This document shows, in pieces, positions 54,892 to 63,888 of a DNA stretch of 64,000 nucleotides. Below the pieces are notes generated by a model. That model did not search any database and had not been told where the DNA came from. It saw only the letters and a list, made by a program, of their open reading frames with translations. The position numbers and the translations under genes are program-made. Numbering within the stretch: the stretch's first letter is position 1; every line of letters begins with the position of its first letter. Source of the stretch: Devosia sp. LC5 (GTDB lineage: Bacteria > Pseudomonadota > Alphaproteobacteria > Rhizobiales > Devosiaceae); contig NZ_JNNO01000007.1 of NCBI RefSeq assembly GCF_000735585.1, positions 1 to 64,000 on the forward strand, given 5' to 3'.

Positions 54892-55203
54892 GGTTTCCTC
54901 TCCCATTATAATCTAGGTTTCTGCCTATAGAGCTCCGTTCCACCTTCTCTCCCTGCAGATTTGCACGTCGCGCTACGGACAGATGGTCACCTGTACGGCA
55001 GGCGGAATGTGTGGTCTGCTCATCGGAGCAAAATACTTACATGTCTAAGCTATGTCCATTCTGTGCCATGCGTCAATGCCGGCCACCGGATAAAACGCTC
55101 GTGCCAACAGTCTTGTCGACCCGACACTTGTGAATTTTGGCCAGAAGTTTGCTCCGTAGGCGTGACAGAACGAAGCCTCGATCGCGGCTACGGGCGATTA
55201 GGT
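54892..55203. other. Upstream region of the TRAP genes
   Basis: Gene-free. TATAAT read on the minus strand just upstream of the TAXI start (from TATAAT-like bases at 54906-54911) and GCCTATAG (54923-54930) may belong to a promoter or operator. GCCTATAG recurs as an inverted repeat at 55687-55709. Confidence 0.4.
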
Positions 55204-55647
55204 TTAGTTCGCGGCAGCGAGGCGCCCCAGAAATGCGCTTACGGTCAGCACCTCGCGCAATGGGTAGTCTTCGGTCTCCCCACCCGGATGTTCATCGTAG
55301 CGCAAACCGTCACCGTCCCAGAACCACCAGTAGGCAATATCGCCGTGCTTATCGCGGATCGCCATCCTGAAGGTCGGGAAGATCTGATCTCTTGCCGGAA
55401 TGTCGGCCTGGGCGACCTTCTCACCAGCGAGCGCGCCGCGAGCTATCGCACCGCCCAGAGGGATCATTGCGGTGAACACGCTCGGTTGTGCCGCCAGATC
55501 GTCAAGGTTGTCCGGCCGGTCCTGAAAAAGGCCCGGCAATGCGCGCACGACCTCCGGATAGGATGCATGTCGATGCGTGACCTGAACATAGGCAAGGTCC
55601 GTCTTCGTCTTGATCTCGACGACGTCGCCCGGCTGAAATTCGTTCAT
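55204..55647 (-). CDS. Hypothetical protein with an Imm26-like domain
   Basis: A 147-residue protein from the ATG at 55647. Its N-terminus, FQPGDVVEIKTKTDLAYVQV and SYPEVVRALPGLF, resembles the Imm26-type fold seen in small proteins of proteobacterial catabolic operons and immunity loci. The C-terminal half (FPTFRMAIRDKHGDIAYWWF) fits the same group. It follows pht5 by 47 bases. A role in the pathway is not known. Confidence 0.55.
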   Translation of the reverse strand: MNEFQPGDVVEIKTKTDLAYVQVTHRHASYPEVVRALPGLFQDRPDNLDDLAAQPSVFTAMIPLGGAIARGALAGEKVAQADIPARDQIFPTFRMAIRDKHGDIAYWWFWDGDGLRYDEHPGGETEDYPLREVLTVSAFLGRLAAAN

Positions 55648-55686
55648 GTTCGTTCTCCCAGAAGGTGCTCTGTCCGAATCGATTTT

Positions 55687-55709
55687 GCCTATAGTCACAG
55701 GCTATAGGC
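55687..55709. repeat. GCCTATAG inverted repeat between pht5 and the downstream gene
   Basis: GCCTATAG (55687-55694) and CTATAGGC (55702-55709) form a perfect 8-bp inverted repeat around the pht5 stop codon. It could be a weak terminator or an operator; a single GCCTATAG also stands before the TRAP genes. Confidence 0.5.
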
Positions 55710-56687
55710 TTCGACCGTCGCCGGATGAAACAGCTCCTCGACGGCAACCCGGCGCGGCGAAAGCCCCTGCGCATAGTGATAGTCGAGGAAGGTCTCCAGC
55801 ACACCAACATTGGGGGTTAGTCCATAGGTCCAGATGTCGGGACCGATCAGTTGGCGCGCGCGGCGCAGATTATCTTCGACGAACGGCATAGTCACCTTGG
55901 TCGCCGAGGTGTCGCCGAGGGCAGCCTGCGCGATCTGCTTGGACTGCGAGAACGCCTTGAGCAGTGCGCCCGGCAGCCAAGGATGCGCGTCGGCGAGTTG
56001 CCGGCGCACGCCCAGCACATGCATGATCGGGAAGATCTTGCGGCGGCGGAAGTAATCCTCCGCGGTCGCGACCGTGTCCGGAAACAGACGGTCGACATGT
56101 GGATGTCCTTCGTCGTAGCAGCGCGGCCAGCGCGGGCCGATGAAGCCGTCGATCTCGCCCGCCGCAAGCATCTCGTTGAGCGTTTCCCCTTCGGGCGCCT
56201 GCTCGATGCGGATGTCGGCAGGCAGGTCAATCTTCATTTTTTCTGGGCGACCGGGCGTATCCATTCCCCCGCGAACCCAGACGATGTCGGACGGCTTGAC
56301 GCCGTACTCGTCTTCTAGGATGCCGCGCACCCACACATTGGCCGAGAGCTGGTACTCCGCAATGCCGATGCGCTTGCCCTTCAGATCCTGCGGCTTTTCG
56401 ATCCCCTTATCGGTTCGGATATAGATCGAGGTGTGACGGAAGGCACGCGACAGGAATACCGGAATGGCGACGTAATGCGGGTCGTCCCGCGCGACGGAGA
56501 TTGAATAGGACGACAGCGACAATTCACTGACATCGAAGGCCTGATGGCGGAACGCGCGAAAAAACATCTCTTCAGGCGACAGGAGCATGCAGGTTGGTTC
56601 GACGCCGTCGATCTTGACCCGTCCGTCGGCAATGGGCCGCGTGCGGTCGTAGTCGCCCATGGCAATGGACAGGTTGAGATCGATCAT
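55695..56687 (-). CDS. pht5: 4,5-dihydroxyphthalate decarboxylase
   Basis: A 330-residue enzyme related to periplasmic-binding-protein folds but without signal peptide, as known for Pht5/OphC. It has LSIAMGDYDRTRPIADGRV, FDVSELSLSSYSI, LKGKRIGIAEYQLSANVWVR and DGFIGPRWPRC. It would convert 4,5-dihydroxyphthalate to protocatechuate. Its start overlaps the stop of the dehydrogenase gene. Confidence 0.85.
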   Translation of the reverse strand: MIDLNLSIAMGDYDRTRPIADGRVKIDGVEPTCMLLSPEEMFFRAFRHQAFDVSELSLSSYSISVARDDPHYVAIPVFLSRAFRHTSIYIRTDKGIEKPQDLKGKRIGIAEYQLSANVWVRGILEDEYGVKPSDIVWVRGGMDTPGRPEKMKIDLPADIRIEQAPEGETLNEMLAAGEIDGFIGPRWPRCYDEGHPHVDRLFPDTVATAEDYFRRRKIFPIMHVLGVRRQLADAHPWLPGALLKAFSQSKQIAQAALGDTSATKVTMPFVEDNLRRARQLIGPDIWTYGLTPNVGVLETFLDYHYAQGLSPRRVAVEELFHPATVEAYSL

Positions 56688-57895
56688 TAGCGTTCCTCCG
56701 CAATTGGATGTGGTGCGCCGTCAGCTGCGGCGATTTGATGGTTAAGGGCGACGGATGTGCCGGTCCGGGCCGCCTCCAGGATAGCGTAGCAGACTTCGAG
56801 GGTCGCCAGCCCCCAGGCGCCTGTCTGGGCTGGCGCCCTATTGCCGCGCACCGCATTGACAACGGCATCGAAAACCTCTGCCCGTGGAAAACGCAGCACT
56901 GGGGCCGGGCGGAAAGATTTTTCGAAGTTATCATAGACGTGAAGACCCGTTGGCGTCAGCCGCAAATCACCACGTTCGCACAAGACGATGATCGGTCCGA
57001 AATGTTCGTGGTGGGATGCTGCCGGCGGTGCCTCGCCCGCCCCATAGGTGCGCGTCGATTTGAGCGCGGCCTCGGCGTCGGCCGCATCAACCGCTTGCAG
57101 CGCCTTTCGCGCCCCGCCATAGGCTTCCGGCGACTTTGGGTGGCCGAGTTCGCCGATCCAGCCCATCCATTCGTCACTGTCGAAATGCGCATAGCCAGAA
57201 TACGTCAACGACGCGAAGGCGCTGCCCTGAAAGTCAAGTAGCGCCGAATACGCGCCCTCAGTCGGACGCGCGGGGTCCCAAGCGCCCGTCATCGCCGTAA
57301 CCGAGCTCGCTAATCCGCCCGCTAAAAGCCGCACGATGTCGATTTGGTGGACGCCCTGCGAAAACAGCACGCCGCCCCCCTCTTTCGTGCGCAGCTCTTC
57401 CGGCCGACGTGGGCGGTAGAGGAAATCCGTATAGTTTAGTGCCTGGATCATCCGAACTCGACCGAGCGCACCGCTGTCGATCAAAGCGCGCGCCTGAGCG
57501 ACGGGTCCATCGAAGCTGTGACTGGGTCCGACGATCAGGTGAATACCCGCCTCGCGTGCGGCGGAAACCATAGCCGTTCCGTCTTCCATCGAAACCGACA
57601 GCGGCTTGTCGACGAGCACATGTTTGCCGGCTTTGGCGGCTGCAATTACATGGGCGCAATGGAATTGATGCGGCGTGGCGACATAAATTGCCTCGACTTC
57701 CGGGTCGGCGCACAATCCCTTAATATCGGCATAGGTGCGGCCACCAAATTCAGCCTCGAAGGCGTTGCGCGACTGCTCGCGTGGCGCAGCCGCCGCCACG
57801 AGCTTCACGCGCGGATCGGCGCGAAAGCCTGGCAGCATGAGCATGAAAGCGCGCCCGAGCCCCACCACGCCGAAGCGCACCGGATCACAGGTCAA
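56687..57895 (-). CDS. pht4: Phthalate cis-4,5-dihydrodiol dehydrogenase (Gfo/Idh/MocA family)
   Basis: A 402-residue NAD(P)-dependent dehydrogenase: Rossmann motif VVGLGRAFMLMLPGF, IYVATPHQFHCAHVI, the catalytic-region VDKPLSV and EGGGVLFSQGVHQIDIVRLL. Pht4 of Pseudomonas belongs to this family, and here it lies between pht5 and the dioxygenase reductase. It overlaps the reductase gene by 11 bases. It would oxidise the cis-dihydrodiol to 4,5-dihydroxyphthalate. Confidence 0.83.
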   Translation of the reverse strand: MTCDPVRFGVVGLGRAFMLMLPGFRADPRVKLVAAAAPREQSRNAFEAEFGGRTYADIKGLCADPEVEAIYVATPHQFHCAHVIAAAKAGKHVLVDKPLSVSMEDGTAMVSAAREAGIHLIVGPSHSFDGPVAQARALIDSGALGRVRMIQALNYTDFLYRPRRPEELRTKEGGGVLFSQGVHQIDIVRLLAGGLASSVTAMTGAWDPARPTEGAYSALLDFQGSAFASLTYSGYAHFDSDEWMGWIGELGHPKSPEAYGGARKALQAVDAADAEAALKSTRTYGAGEAPPAASHHEHFGPIIVLCERGDLRLTPTGLHVYDNFEKSFRPAPVLRFPRAEVFDAVVNAVRGNRAPAQTGAWGLATLEVCYAILEAARTGTSVALNHQIAAADGAPHPIAEER

Positions 57896-58835
57896 GAACG
57901 AGACCTCCGGCGCGCGCCCTCGATACGCAGATCATGATGTAGTCGTCCTTCTCCTCATCCATCAGAACCATATCGCGATGATCGGCCTCGCCCGCGAGCA
58001 TCCGGGATTTGCAGGTGCCACACGTGCCGCTTTCACAGGAACTGACCGTTTTGAAGCCGGCGTCGCGAAGCGCCTCGAGGATCGACCGATCCTCCGGCAC
58101 CATTACTGTAGCACCCGACTTGGCAAGCTTGACATCGAAGGCCACGTCGTCTTCGCGCACCACCTCGACAGGTTTGAAATCCTCGAAATTAACGCGACCC
58201 TCGGGCCAGTGGCCAGACAGCGCCTTGATCTCTTCCATCAGCGGCTGAGGTCCGCAGCAATAGACGTGCATATTCTGCACGTCTTCGAAATGATCCCAGA
58301 AATCATAGAGCTTGTCAGGGTCGCCATCGTCGTGGTGCACCGTCAGCCGGCTACCAAACGCTGCCTTCATCTCGTCCAGATAGGCTGTGTCTTCAGCGCT
58401 TCGTGTACAGTAGATGATGCGAAAAGCTTTACCCTCGCGGTCAAGGTGCTGCGCCATGGCATAGATCGGCGTGACACCGATGCCACCGGCGATCAGCAGA
58501 TATTTCGATGCATCGCGGAGCTGGAAGTTGTTCTCCGGCGCTCCGACATTGAGAATCGTGCCAACCTTGGCGTCCTCATGCATAGAGGACGAGCCGCCTC
58601 GCGAGTCTGCTTCCCGCTTCACCGCAATGGTATAGCTCGAAGCGGGCGAGCCATCACCCACCAGTGAGTAGCGTCGCATGGCGCCCGACGGCGTCTCGAC
58701 TGTGATGTGCGAGCCGGCACCGAAACTTGATAGTTCGCGATCGTCGACCGGCTGCAGAACGAATTCATCTATATAGGCCGTTAGCGCGCGTCGGGCTGTA
58801 ACTTTCATGGCAATGAGATCGATATTCGGGTCCAT
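57885..58835 (-). CDS. pht2: Phthalate dioxygenase reductase
   Basis: A 316-residue flavin-iron-sulfur reductase: FMN-binding RRYSLVGDG, NAD-binding GGIGVTPIYAMAQHL, CCGPQPLM, and a C-terminal plant-type [2Fe-2S] centre CESGTCGTCKSRML with a last Cys in MICVSRA. FMN plus C-terminal ferredoxin is the phthalate dioxygenase reductase type. It passes electrons from NADH to the Rieske oxygenase encoded divergently. It heads the minus-strand operon. Confidence 0.9.
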   Translation of the reverse strand: MDPNIDLIAMKVTARRALTAYIDEFVLQPVDDRELSSFGAGSHITVETPSGAMRRYSLVGDGSPASSYTIAVKREADSRGGSSSMHEDAKVGTILNVGAPENNFQLRDASKYLLIAGGIGVTPIYAMAQHLDREGKAFRIIYCTRSAEDTAYLDEMKAAFGSRLTVHHDDGDPDKLYDFWDHFEDVQNMHVYCCGPQPLMEEIKALSGHWPEGRVNFEDFKPVEVVREDDVAFDVKLAKSGATVMVPEDRSILEALRDAGFKTVSSCESGTCGTCKSRMLAGEADHRDMVLMDEEKDDYIMICVSRARAGGLVLDL

Positions 58836-58880
58836 CTGTCCTCTACCGTCAGGCGCCCAAGGCGCAGGAGTTCATTTTAC

Positions 58881-58954
58881 TTAGTAAACTAACTATTTGC
58901 TGTCAACGGCTGGACGTGCAGCACGATGTGCGATATTTTTGGTTAGTTATCTAA
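58881..58954. promoter_or_regulatory. Paired TTAG..CTAA palindromes in the divergent phthalate promoter
   Basis: Two similar dyads lie in the 134-bp gap between pht2 and pht3: TTAGTAAACTAA (58881-58892) and TTAGTTATCTAA (58943-58954), 62 bp apart and AT-rich against a GC-rich background. They look like sites for a dimeric repressor of the MarR or GntR class controlling both directions. Confidence 0.65.
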
Positions 58955-58969
58955 ATTTCGGAGAACCTG

Positions 58970-60253
58970 ATGCTCACTCACGAAGAAAACGATCTGCTGA
59001 CGCGCGTGTGCGGCGATGCACCGATGGGCGAGTTGATGCGCCAGCACTGGACGCCGGTCTGTCTCATCGAAGAGGTCGCAGAGCGCGATGGCACACCGCT
59101 TTTGGTGGAGGTGCTCGGCGGACGCTATGTGGCCTTTCGTGACACCGACGGGCGGCTCGGACTTCTCGATGAACTCTGCCCCCACCGTCGCGCCTCGCTG
59201 GTATTCGGGCGCAATGAGGAATGCGGCCTGCGCTGCCTCTATCATGGCTGGAAGATGGACGTGGAAGGCAACGTCGTCGCTATGTCATCGGAGCCTGAGG
59301 GCAGTCCGCTTCTCAACAAGGTCAAGCATCGCGCCTATCCCGTAGAGGAGTGGGGCGGTTTCGTCTGGGCATGGCTGGGCGATCAGGAGAATGTGCCGGC
59401 TTTCGATCCCCCGGCCTTTGCGCCGACCAAGGATACGCCGGTCGCCATCGTCAAGATTCGCATTCCCTGCAACTGGGCGCAGATCCACGAAGGCCAGATA
59501 GACAGCGCGCATTCATCGAGCCTGCATTCCTCCGATATGAAGCCGGCGCGCGTCGAAGGCGCTTCGGCCGACGATCAGGCATGGTATCGCCCCTCGACCG
59601 ATAAGTCACCGCGCATGCAGACGCAGACGACGAGCTATGGCTTCCACTATGCGGCCATCCGTAAGCCGATCAAGAATGCCTCGACCCACAATTATCTGCG
59701 CATCACGGAATTCATCGCGCCTTTCATGTCGCTCATTCCGCCGAACAACAACTACAACGTCGCCAGCGTCATCGTGCCGATCGATGACGAAACGACCGCC
59801 TTCCATTTCGTCGCATGGGGTGGCAAGAAATGTCCGTCAACTGAGGACTGGCGCAAGTTCAACCACGCGCGTCCCGGCATCGATCTTGACGAAAAGTGGC
59901 GCTCGCGCCGCACGCTGGAGAACAACTTCCTACAGGATCGCCAGGCAATGAAGCTCGGCAACTTCACTGGTGTTCCGGGCATTCCAAATCAGGACATCAT
60001 CATGTGGGTCAGCATGGGCAAAACCGTCAATCGTACGGATGACTTGCTCGGCGCATCCGATCTGGCCATCGTCGAGTTCCGCCGCCTGATGGTCGATGCT
60101 GCACGCAAGGTCGCAGAAGGCGGGAAGGCGATTGGTACGGAAGAGCCTCGCATCCCGCATGCTTGCATCGCCTCAAGAGAAGGCGTCTATTCGAAGGAAA
60201 CCGACTGGCGGACCTTGGCTGACGCAACCGAACAGATAGACGCAGCGGAATAG
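58970..60253 (+). CDS. pht3: Phthalate 4,5-dioxygenase oxygenase subunit (Rieske)
   Basis: A 427-residue ring-hydroxylating oxygenase. The Rieske centre is CPHRRASLVFG ... CLYHGW (about residues 67-92). The mononuclear iron ligands appear in QIDSAHSSSLHSS (Asp-X2-His-X4-His), the arrangement of phthalate-type oxygenases. No beta subunit gene is present, as normal for this class. It is transcribed divergently from its reductase. Confidence 0.88.
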   Translation: MLTHEENDLLTRVCGDAPMGELMRQHWTPVCLIEEVAERDGTPLLVEVLGGRYVAFRDTDGRLGLLDELCPHRRASLVFGRNEECGLRCLYHGWKMDVEGNVVAMSSEPEGSPLLNKVKHRAYPVEEWGGFVWAWLGDQENVPAFDPPAFAPTKDTPVAIVKIRIPCNWAQIHEGQIDSAHSSSLHSSDMKPARVEGASADDQAWYRPSTDKSPRMQTQTTSYGFHYAAIRKPIKNASTHNYLRITEFIAPFMSLIPPNNNYNVASVIVPIDDETTAFHFVAWGGKKCPSTEDWRKFNHARPGIDLDEKWRSRRTLENNFLQDRQAMKLGNFTGVPGIPNQDIIMWVSMGKTVNRTDDLLGASDLAIVEFRRLMVDAARKVAEGGKAIGTEEPRIPHACIASREGVYSKETDWRTLADATEQIDAAE

Positions 60254-60337
60254 AATTTTGGCGCAGGGCGATTAAGTGCCCGGCGGGGACCATTCTCTTT
60301 TGGGGTAGCGGGCCCCACTCTTTAGGACAGCACTTCA

Positions 60338-61270
60338 ATGGCAGTATCAGCGAAGCAGGACCGTTTCCGACAGATACATCTTTTGGCCGTGCTGCCTCCC
60401 CTCTTTTGGGCTGGGAATTTTCTGGTGGCCCGGATGTTCAACGAGGTCATTCCGCCATTCCAAATGTCATTTTGGCGCTGGTTTATTGCACTCTTGATTA
60501 TCCTGCCGTTCACAGTGCGTGCTGTCCTTGAAAACATGCCGGCAATCCGCCGGGAACTAGCATATCTAGCTTTTCTGGGCGCCATTGGCATTACAGCCTT
60601 TAACTGCCTGATTTACCTGGCTCTGCAGTACACGACCGTTGTCAACGCAGCGCTCATAAACTCCCTCATGCCTGTTGTGACATTCATCCTCGCTCTGTTT
60701 TTCATGGGCGACCGTCTGAGAATGAGACAGACGTTTGGTGTCGTAGTGTGCATTATCGGCACGTTGCTCATTATTGCGCGCGGTGATCTCGCCGTTCTGC
60801 TTGCGCTGGACATCAACGCTGGCGACTTCCTTGTACTCGCAGGGCTTACCTTTTGGGCGCTGTACACTGTGATGATACGATGGCGAAAGAGCGCCTTGCC
60901 ACCTATGGTTTTCTTGACGGTGACGATCGGGTTTGGCGTCCTCTTTCATTTTCCGTTGGTAGGCTGGGAATTTGCGACGCGCGGCGGCCCCGCTGCGGAG
61001 CCCACCAATTTACTCGCCCTGCTCTACCTAGCAATTTTTCCGTCGTTGCTGGCATATATCTTTTGGAACCGGACGGTTTCGGCTCTCGGCCCTGGGAAGA
61101 CAGGCCTCTTTATGTATCTCATGCCTATCTTCAGCACCCTTTTGGCGGTTCTTCTCCTTGGTGAAGAGTTCAAGATCTTTCATCTGATCGGTATGACGCT
61201 CATAGTCATCGGCATCGCTCTTGTGACGCGGCCGTTGATACAGCCTGTGCCTGTGCAGTCGGCTGGCTGA
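60338..61270 (+). CDS. EamA/DMT-family membrane transporter
   Basis: A 310-residue protein with ten predicted helices and two EamA repeats (FWAGNFLVARMFNEVIPPFQ near the N-terminus; RTVSALGPGKTGLFMYLMP in the second). It is downstream of pht3 by 85 bases. The substrate is unknown; export of a pathway intermediate is one possibility. Its 3' end abuts a transposon fragment. Confidence 0.83.
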   Translation: MAVSAKQDRFRQIHLLAVLPPLFWAGNFLVARMFNEVIPPFQMSFWRWFIALLIILPFTVRAVLENMPAIRRELAYLAFLGAIGITAFNCLIYLALQYTTVVNAALINSLMPVVTFILALFFMGDRLRMRQTFGVVVCIIGTLLIIARGDLAVLLALDINAGDFLVLAGLTFWALYTVMIRWRKSALPPMVFLTVTIGFGVLFHFPLVGWEFATRGGPAAEPTNLLALLYLAIFPSLLAYIFWNRTVSALGPGKTGLFMYLMPIFSTLLAVLLLGEEFKIFHLIGMTLIVIGIALVTRPLIQPVPVQSAG

Positions 61271-61339
61271 AAAGAGCTGTCCACGGCAGGGTACGATGGT
61301 TTTCAGGCTGGGCAGGCAAAGCGCGGGCGTGGCAGGAGC

Positions 61340-61727
61340 CGCTCATGTGCCCCATCTTTGTCAGGTTAGTGCCCAACACCGCATCGATCATCTTGGGTGT
61401 GTTGCTCACGGTCACCGTGTAGAAGATGGCTTGGCACCGCGTGATTTCTGCTGCAAGTGAAAGTGCAAGTTTGCCGAGAACACCATAGCCTTGCAGGTTT
61501 GGGAAACTGGCAAACTCGCGTGCCGACCGAGTTTTGCCTACGCCAGGGCGGCCGTGACATACGCCAATGTAGCGATAGCGCGAGCATGCCTCTGCGAACT
61601 CGACGAAGCGTGCGTGTTCGCGCGTTGGCAGGAACGTCTGCTCGGTCGGGAACTCAATCGTCAGTGGCTTAGAGCCGGAGTCCTCGGACTGTTGTCGGCC
61701 GGGGATCTGGACACGCTTGGTCGCCAT
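61340..61727 (-). pseudogene. TniB-like AAA ATPase of a Mu-type transposon, 3' truncated
   Basis: About 129 codons: FLPTREHARFVEFAEACSRY, Walker A GRPGVGKTRSAREFA, YTVTVSNTPKMIDAVLG. After about 61345 the sequence no longer resembles the family and the frame runs into the end of the EamA gene. Walker B and the rest are gone. Confidence 0.75.
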
Positions 61728-62007
61728 TGGCAGCCTCCAACTCGGTCAGCGCGCCAGTATCGCGTCTTTTCGCCTTGCGCCGCGCGGCTTGGATGTCGCG
61801 CAGCGATGGTGCGGCGAGGTGTTCGGGGCTGAGAGCGCGACAGATAAAATGACGCTCGTGGTAGACGTGCACTTCAGTGAGATCTCGCGGATCGTAGAGC
61901 ACTTCAACGTTTTCACCGACAAAAGGCCGCCAGCGTGGGCTCTACGTATCGGCGACCAAGAAGGCGAATGCCGTCACGCAATACTTTGCGTGACTTGGGT
62001 GTGTTTC
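61669..62007 (-). pseudogene. C-terminal fragment of a Mu-type transposase with a frameshift
   Basis: The segment encodes KVLRDGIRLLGRRYVEPTLA, then FVGENVEVLYDPRDLTEVHV and FICRALSPEHLAAPSLRDIQ, the C-terminal beta domain of Mu/TniA-type transposases. The two parts lie in different frames. Removing one base from the TTTT run at about 61926-61929 would join them. The upstream part was lost where the IS3-family element begins (62008). Confidence 0.78.
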
Positions 62008-62084
62008 TGGAGTGGGCCCCTCGGGTCGGACAGGATTAGTTTTCGTAATTGACCGTGCAGTCGGGCTTTTACAGGATGAAGGCC

Positions 62085-62435
62085 ATGGCCAAGCACCGAA
62101 CCCATAGTGTCGAATTCAAACGTCAGGTTTCCCAAGAGTACCTTGCCGGCGAGACCTTGCATGGTCTTTCCAACCGGCACGACATCTCACGCCAACTGAT
62201 CCGAGTCTGGGTCGAGAAATACCAGGCAGGCGCGCTCGATGACGATGCGGTGGCCGCCGATCTGCTCCAGACCTACGAGGCGCGAATTGCTGCGCTCGAA
62301 CGCCTGGTCGGCAAGCAGGCGCTCGAGTTAGAGTTTCTAAAAGGGGCTCTTCGGCCAGCACCGCAGCCGAAAAGCGGGAGCATATCCGCTATCACAGGCC
62401 CAAGGGTGTCAGCGTCGCCGAGGGGTGCCGACTGA
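62085..62435 (+). CDS. IS3-family OrfA
   Basis: About 116 residues with the IS3 OrfA HTH (HSVEFKRQVSQEYLAGETLH, DISRQLIRVWVEKYQ) and a leucine-zipper helix (ARIAALERLVGKQALELEFL). The frame after GALR departs from the family; the expected continuation AAEKREHIRYHRPKGVSVAE is in the orfB frame. A -1 shift near the AAAAGG at about 62338 would produce OrfAB, as usual for IS3. Confidence 0.88.
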   Translation: MAKHRTHSVEFKRQVSQEYLAGETLHGLSNRHDISRQLIRVWVEKYQAGALDDDAVAADLLQTYEARIAALERLVGKQALELEFLKGALRPAPQPKSGSISAITGPRVSASPRGAD

Positions 62436-63232
62436 TGGGACTTGCTCGCTCCACCTTCTACGAGAACCCTGTGAATTCGGCCGACGATACAGCAATCGTC
62501 GAGTCGATGGCCGCCATCTGTGATGAGTTCGAACACTACGGATGGCGTCGTGTCCGAGCCGCCCTTCGTCAGCAAGGCCTGATCGTCAACCACAAGAAGA
62601 TCCGCCGGCTGATGCGCGAACACGATCTTCAGCCTAAGACCCGCCGCCGCTTCATAGCGACGACGGACAGCAATCACGATCAGCCGATCTTCCCCAATCT
62701 TGCCGCCGAGGTCGTCCCGAACGGCCCTGACCAGCTCTGGGTGGCAGACATCACCTACGTCGCCGTCACCGGTGGCTTCGTCTATGTTGCCATCGTTCTC
62801 GATGCCTGGTCGCGGCGCGTGGTAGGCTATGCCATCAGCCGATCCATAGACGCTCGGCTGACGCTGGCCGCACTCCAGGCCGCCATTGACGGGCGCAAAC
62901 CCCCGCCTGGCTGCCTTCACCATTCGGACCGCGGGTCGCAATACGCGGCCGGCGTCTATCGGCAATTTCTCGCCGCCAATGGCCTTGTCGGTTCAATGGG
63001 ACGGCGAGGAAACCCTTACGACAACGCCAAGGCGGAGAGCTTCATGAAGACGCTTAAGGTCGAGGCCGTCTACCCGATGGAGTTCGAGACATTTACCGAC
63101 GTTGTCGAACATCTTCCCCGCTTCATCGACCATATCTACAATGGCCGAAGGCTCCATTCGGCCCTCGGCTATCTCAGCCCCGTGCATTTCGAGGATCAAC
63201 ACGTCCGCCTCATGGTCACAGAAGCAACCTGA
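62435..63232 (+). CDS. IS3-family OrfB, DDE transposase
   Basis: A 265-residue integrase-core protein: HTH_21-like VRAALRQQGLIVNHKKIRRL, first Asp in LWVADITYVAV, second in HHSDRGSQYA and Glu in NAKAESFMKTLK. Family sequence continues upstream of this ATG in the same frame, so it is normally made as an OrfAB fusion. Confidence 0.92.
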   Translation: MGLARSTFYENPVNSADDTAIVESMAAICDEFEHYGWRRVRAALRQQGLIVNHKKIRRLMREHDLQPKTRRRFIATTDSNHDQPIFPNLAAEVVPNGPDQLWVADITYVAVTGGFVYVAIVLDAWSRRVVGYAISRSIDARLTLAALQAAIDGRKPPPGCLHHSDRGSQYAAGVYRQFLAANGLVGSMGRRGNPYDNAKAESFMKTLKVEAVYPMEFETFTDVVEHLPRFIDHIYNGRRLHSALGYLSPVHFEDQHVRLMVTEAT

Positions 63233-63339
63233 TTGTGTCCGGTCAGAAGGGCCCACTCCAATAAGGGGTCAAAGTTCGGTGCCGATTGACAGTCAGTGGG
63301 GCCTGCTGCCTGGGGAGTTTCCACCACCATCGACGGTGC

Positions 63340-63820
63340 AGCGCTATTTCTATGTCCAACATCATGCTCCATGAGTTTGATGCGTGGCTGGAAGCGAAAT
63401 ACCTGAACAAAAAGGCTCGCAAGGATCGCCGGGCATGGAACTTCGGCATTCAGCAGGGCCGCCCCATAACGGTTCGTGAGAACCGGCAATGGAAACCTGC
63501 CGTCGCCTATTGCCGCTATGCCGATGACTTCGTCGTCATCGTCAAAGGGACGAAGGCGCAAGCCGAGGAAATCCGGGAGGAATGGCGGGTGTTTCTGGAG
63601 GGCGATCTGAAACTGACGCTGAACATGGACAAAACCCATGTCACCCACGTCAACGACGGGTTTGTCTTTCTGGGGCACCGGATCATTCGCAAGCGAGGGT
63701 CGGGCGGACGAATGTCCGTCGTTACGACGATACCCAAGGAGAAGGCCAAGGCTTTTGCTCGCAAACTGTCCGAGGTTCTCTCCGGCGATCATGATCTTGG
63801 CAAGGTCGACATGGTCGACC
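63340..63820 (+). pseudogene. Group II intron reverse transcriptase/maturase fragment
   Basis: The frame carries ISMSNIMLHEFDAWLEAKYL, the active-site AYCRYADDFVVIVKG, and LNMDKTHVTHVNDGFVFLGH, the central RT motifs of group II intron proteins. The N-terminal RT motifs and the maturase domain are missing; similarity ends near 63820. No intron RNA domain V was identified. Confidence 0.82.
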
Positions 63821-63888
63821 GAGCGAAGACACCAAACCTAACCCCGACGGTGTTCTACAGAACGCGGGGCTATTCAACCGTGGACTAA

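Larger units (their letters stand above)
62008..63260 (+). mobile_element. IS3-family insertion sequence
   Basis: A 1.25-kb element with orfA and orfB. Terminal inverted repeats 62008-62032 and 63236-63260 agree in 21 of 25 positions; the outer part TGGAGTGGGCCC is perfect. No target duplication was seen (TTC before, ATA after), so it may have recombined after insertion. Confidence 0.85.

Noticed and set aside
63262..63340. Segment after the IS3 element resembling an insertion-sequence end
   Set aside because: The similarity to IS ends is only an impression; no matching partner repeat was found in the window.
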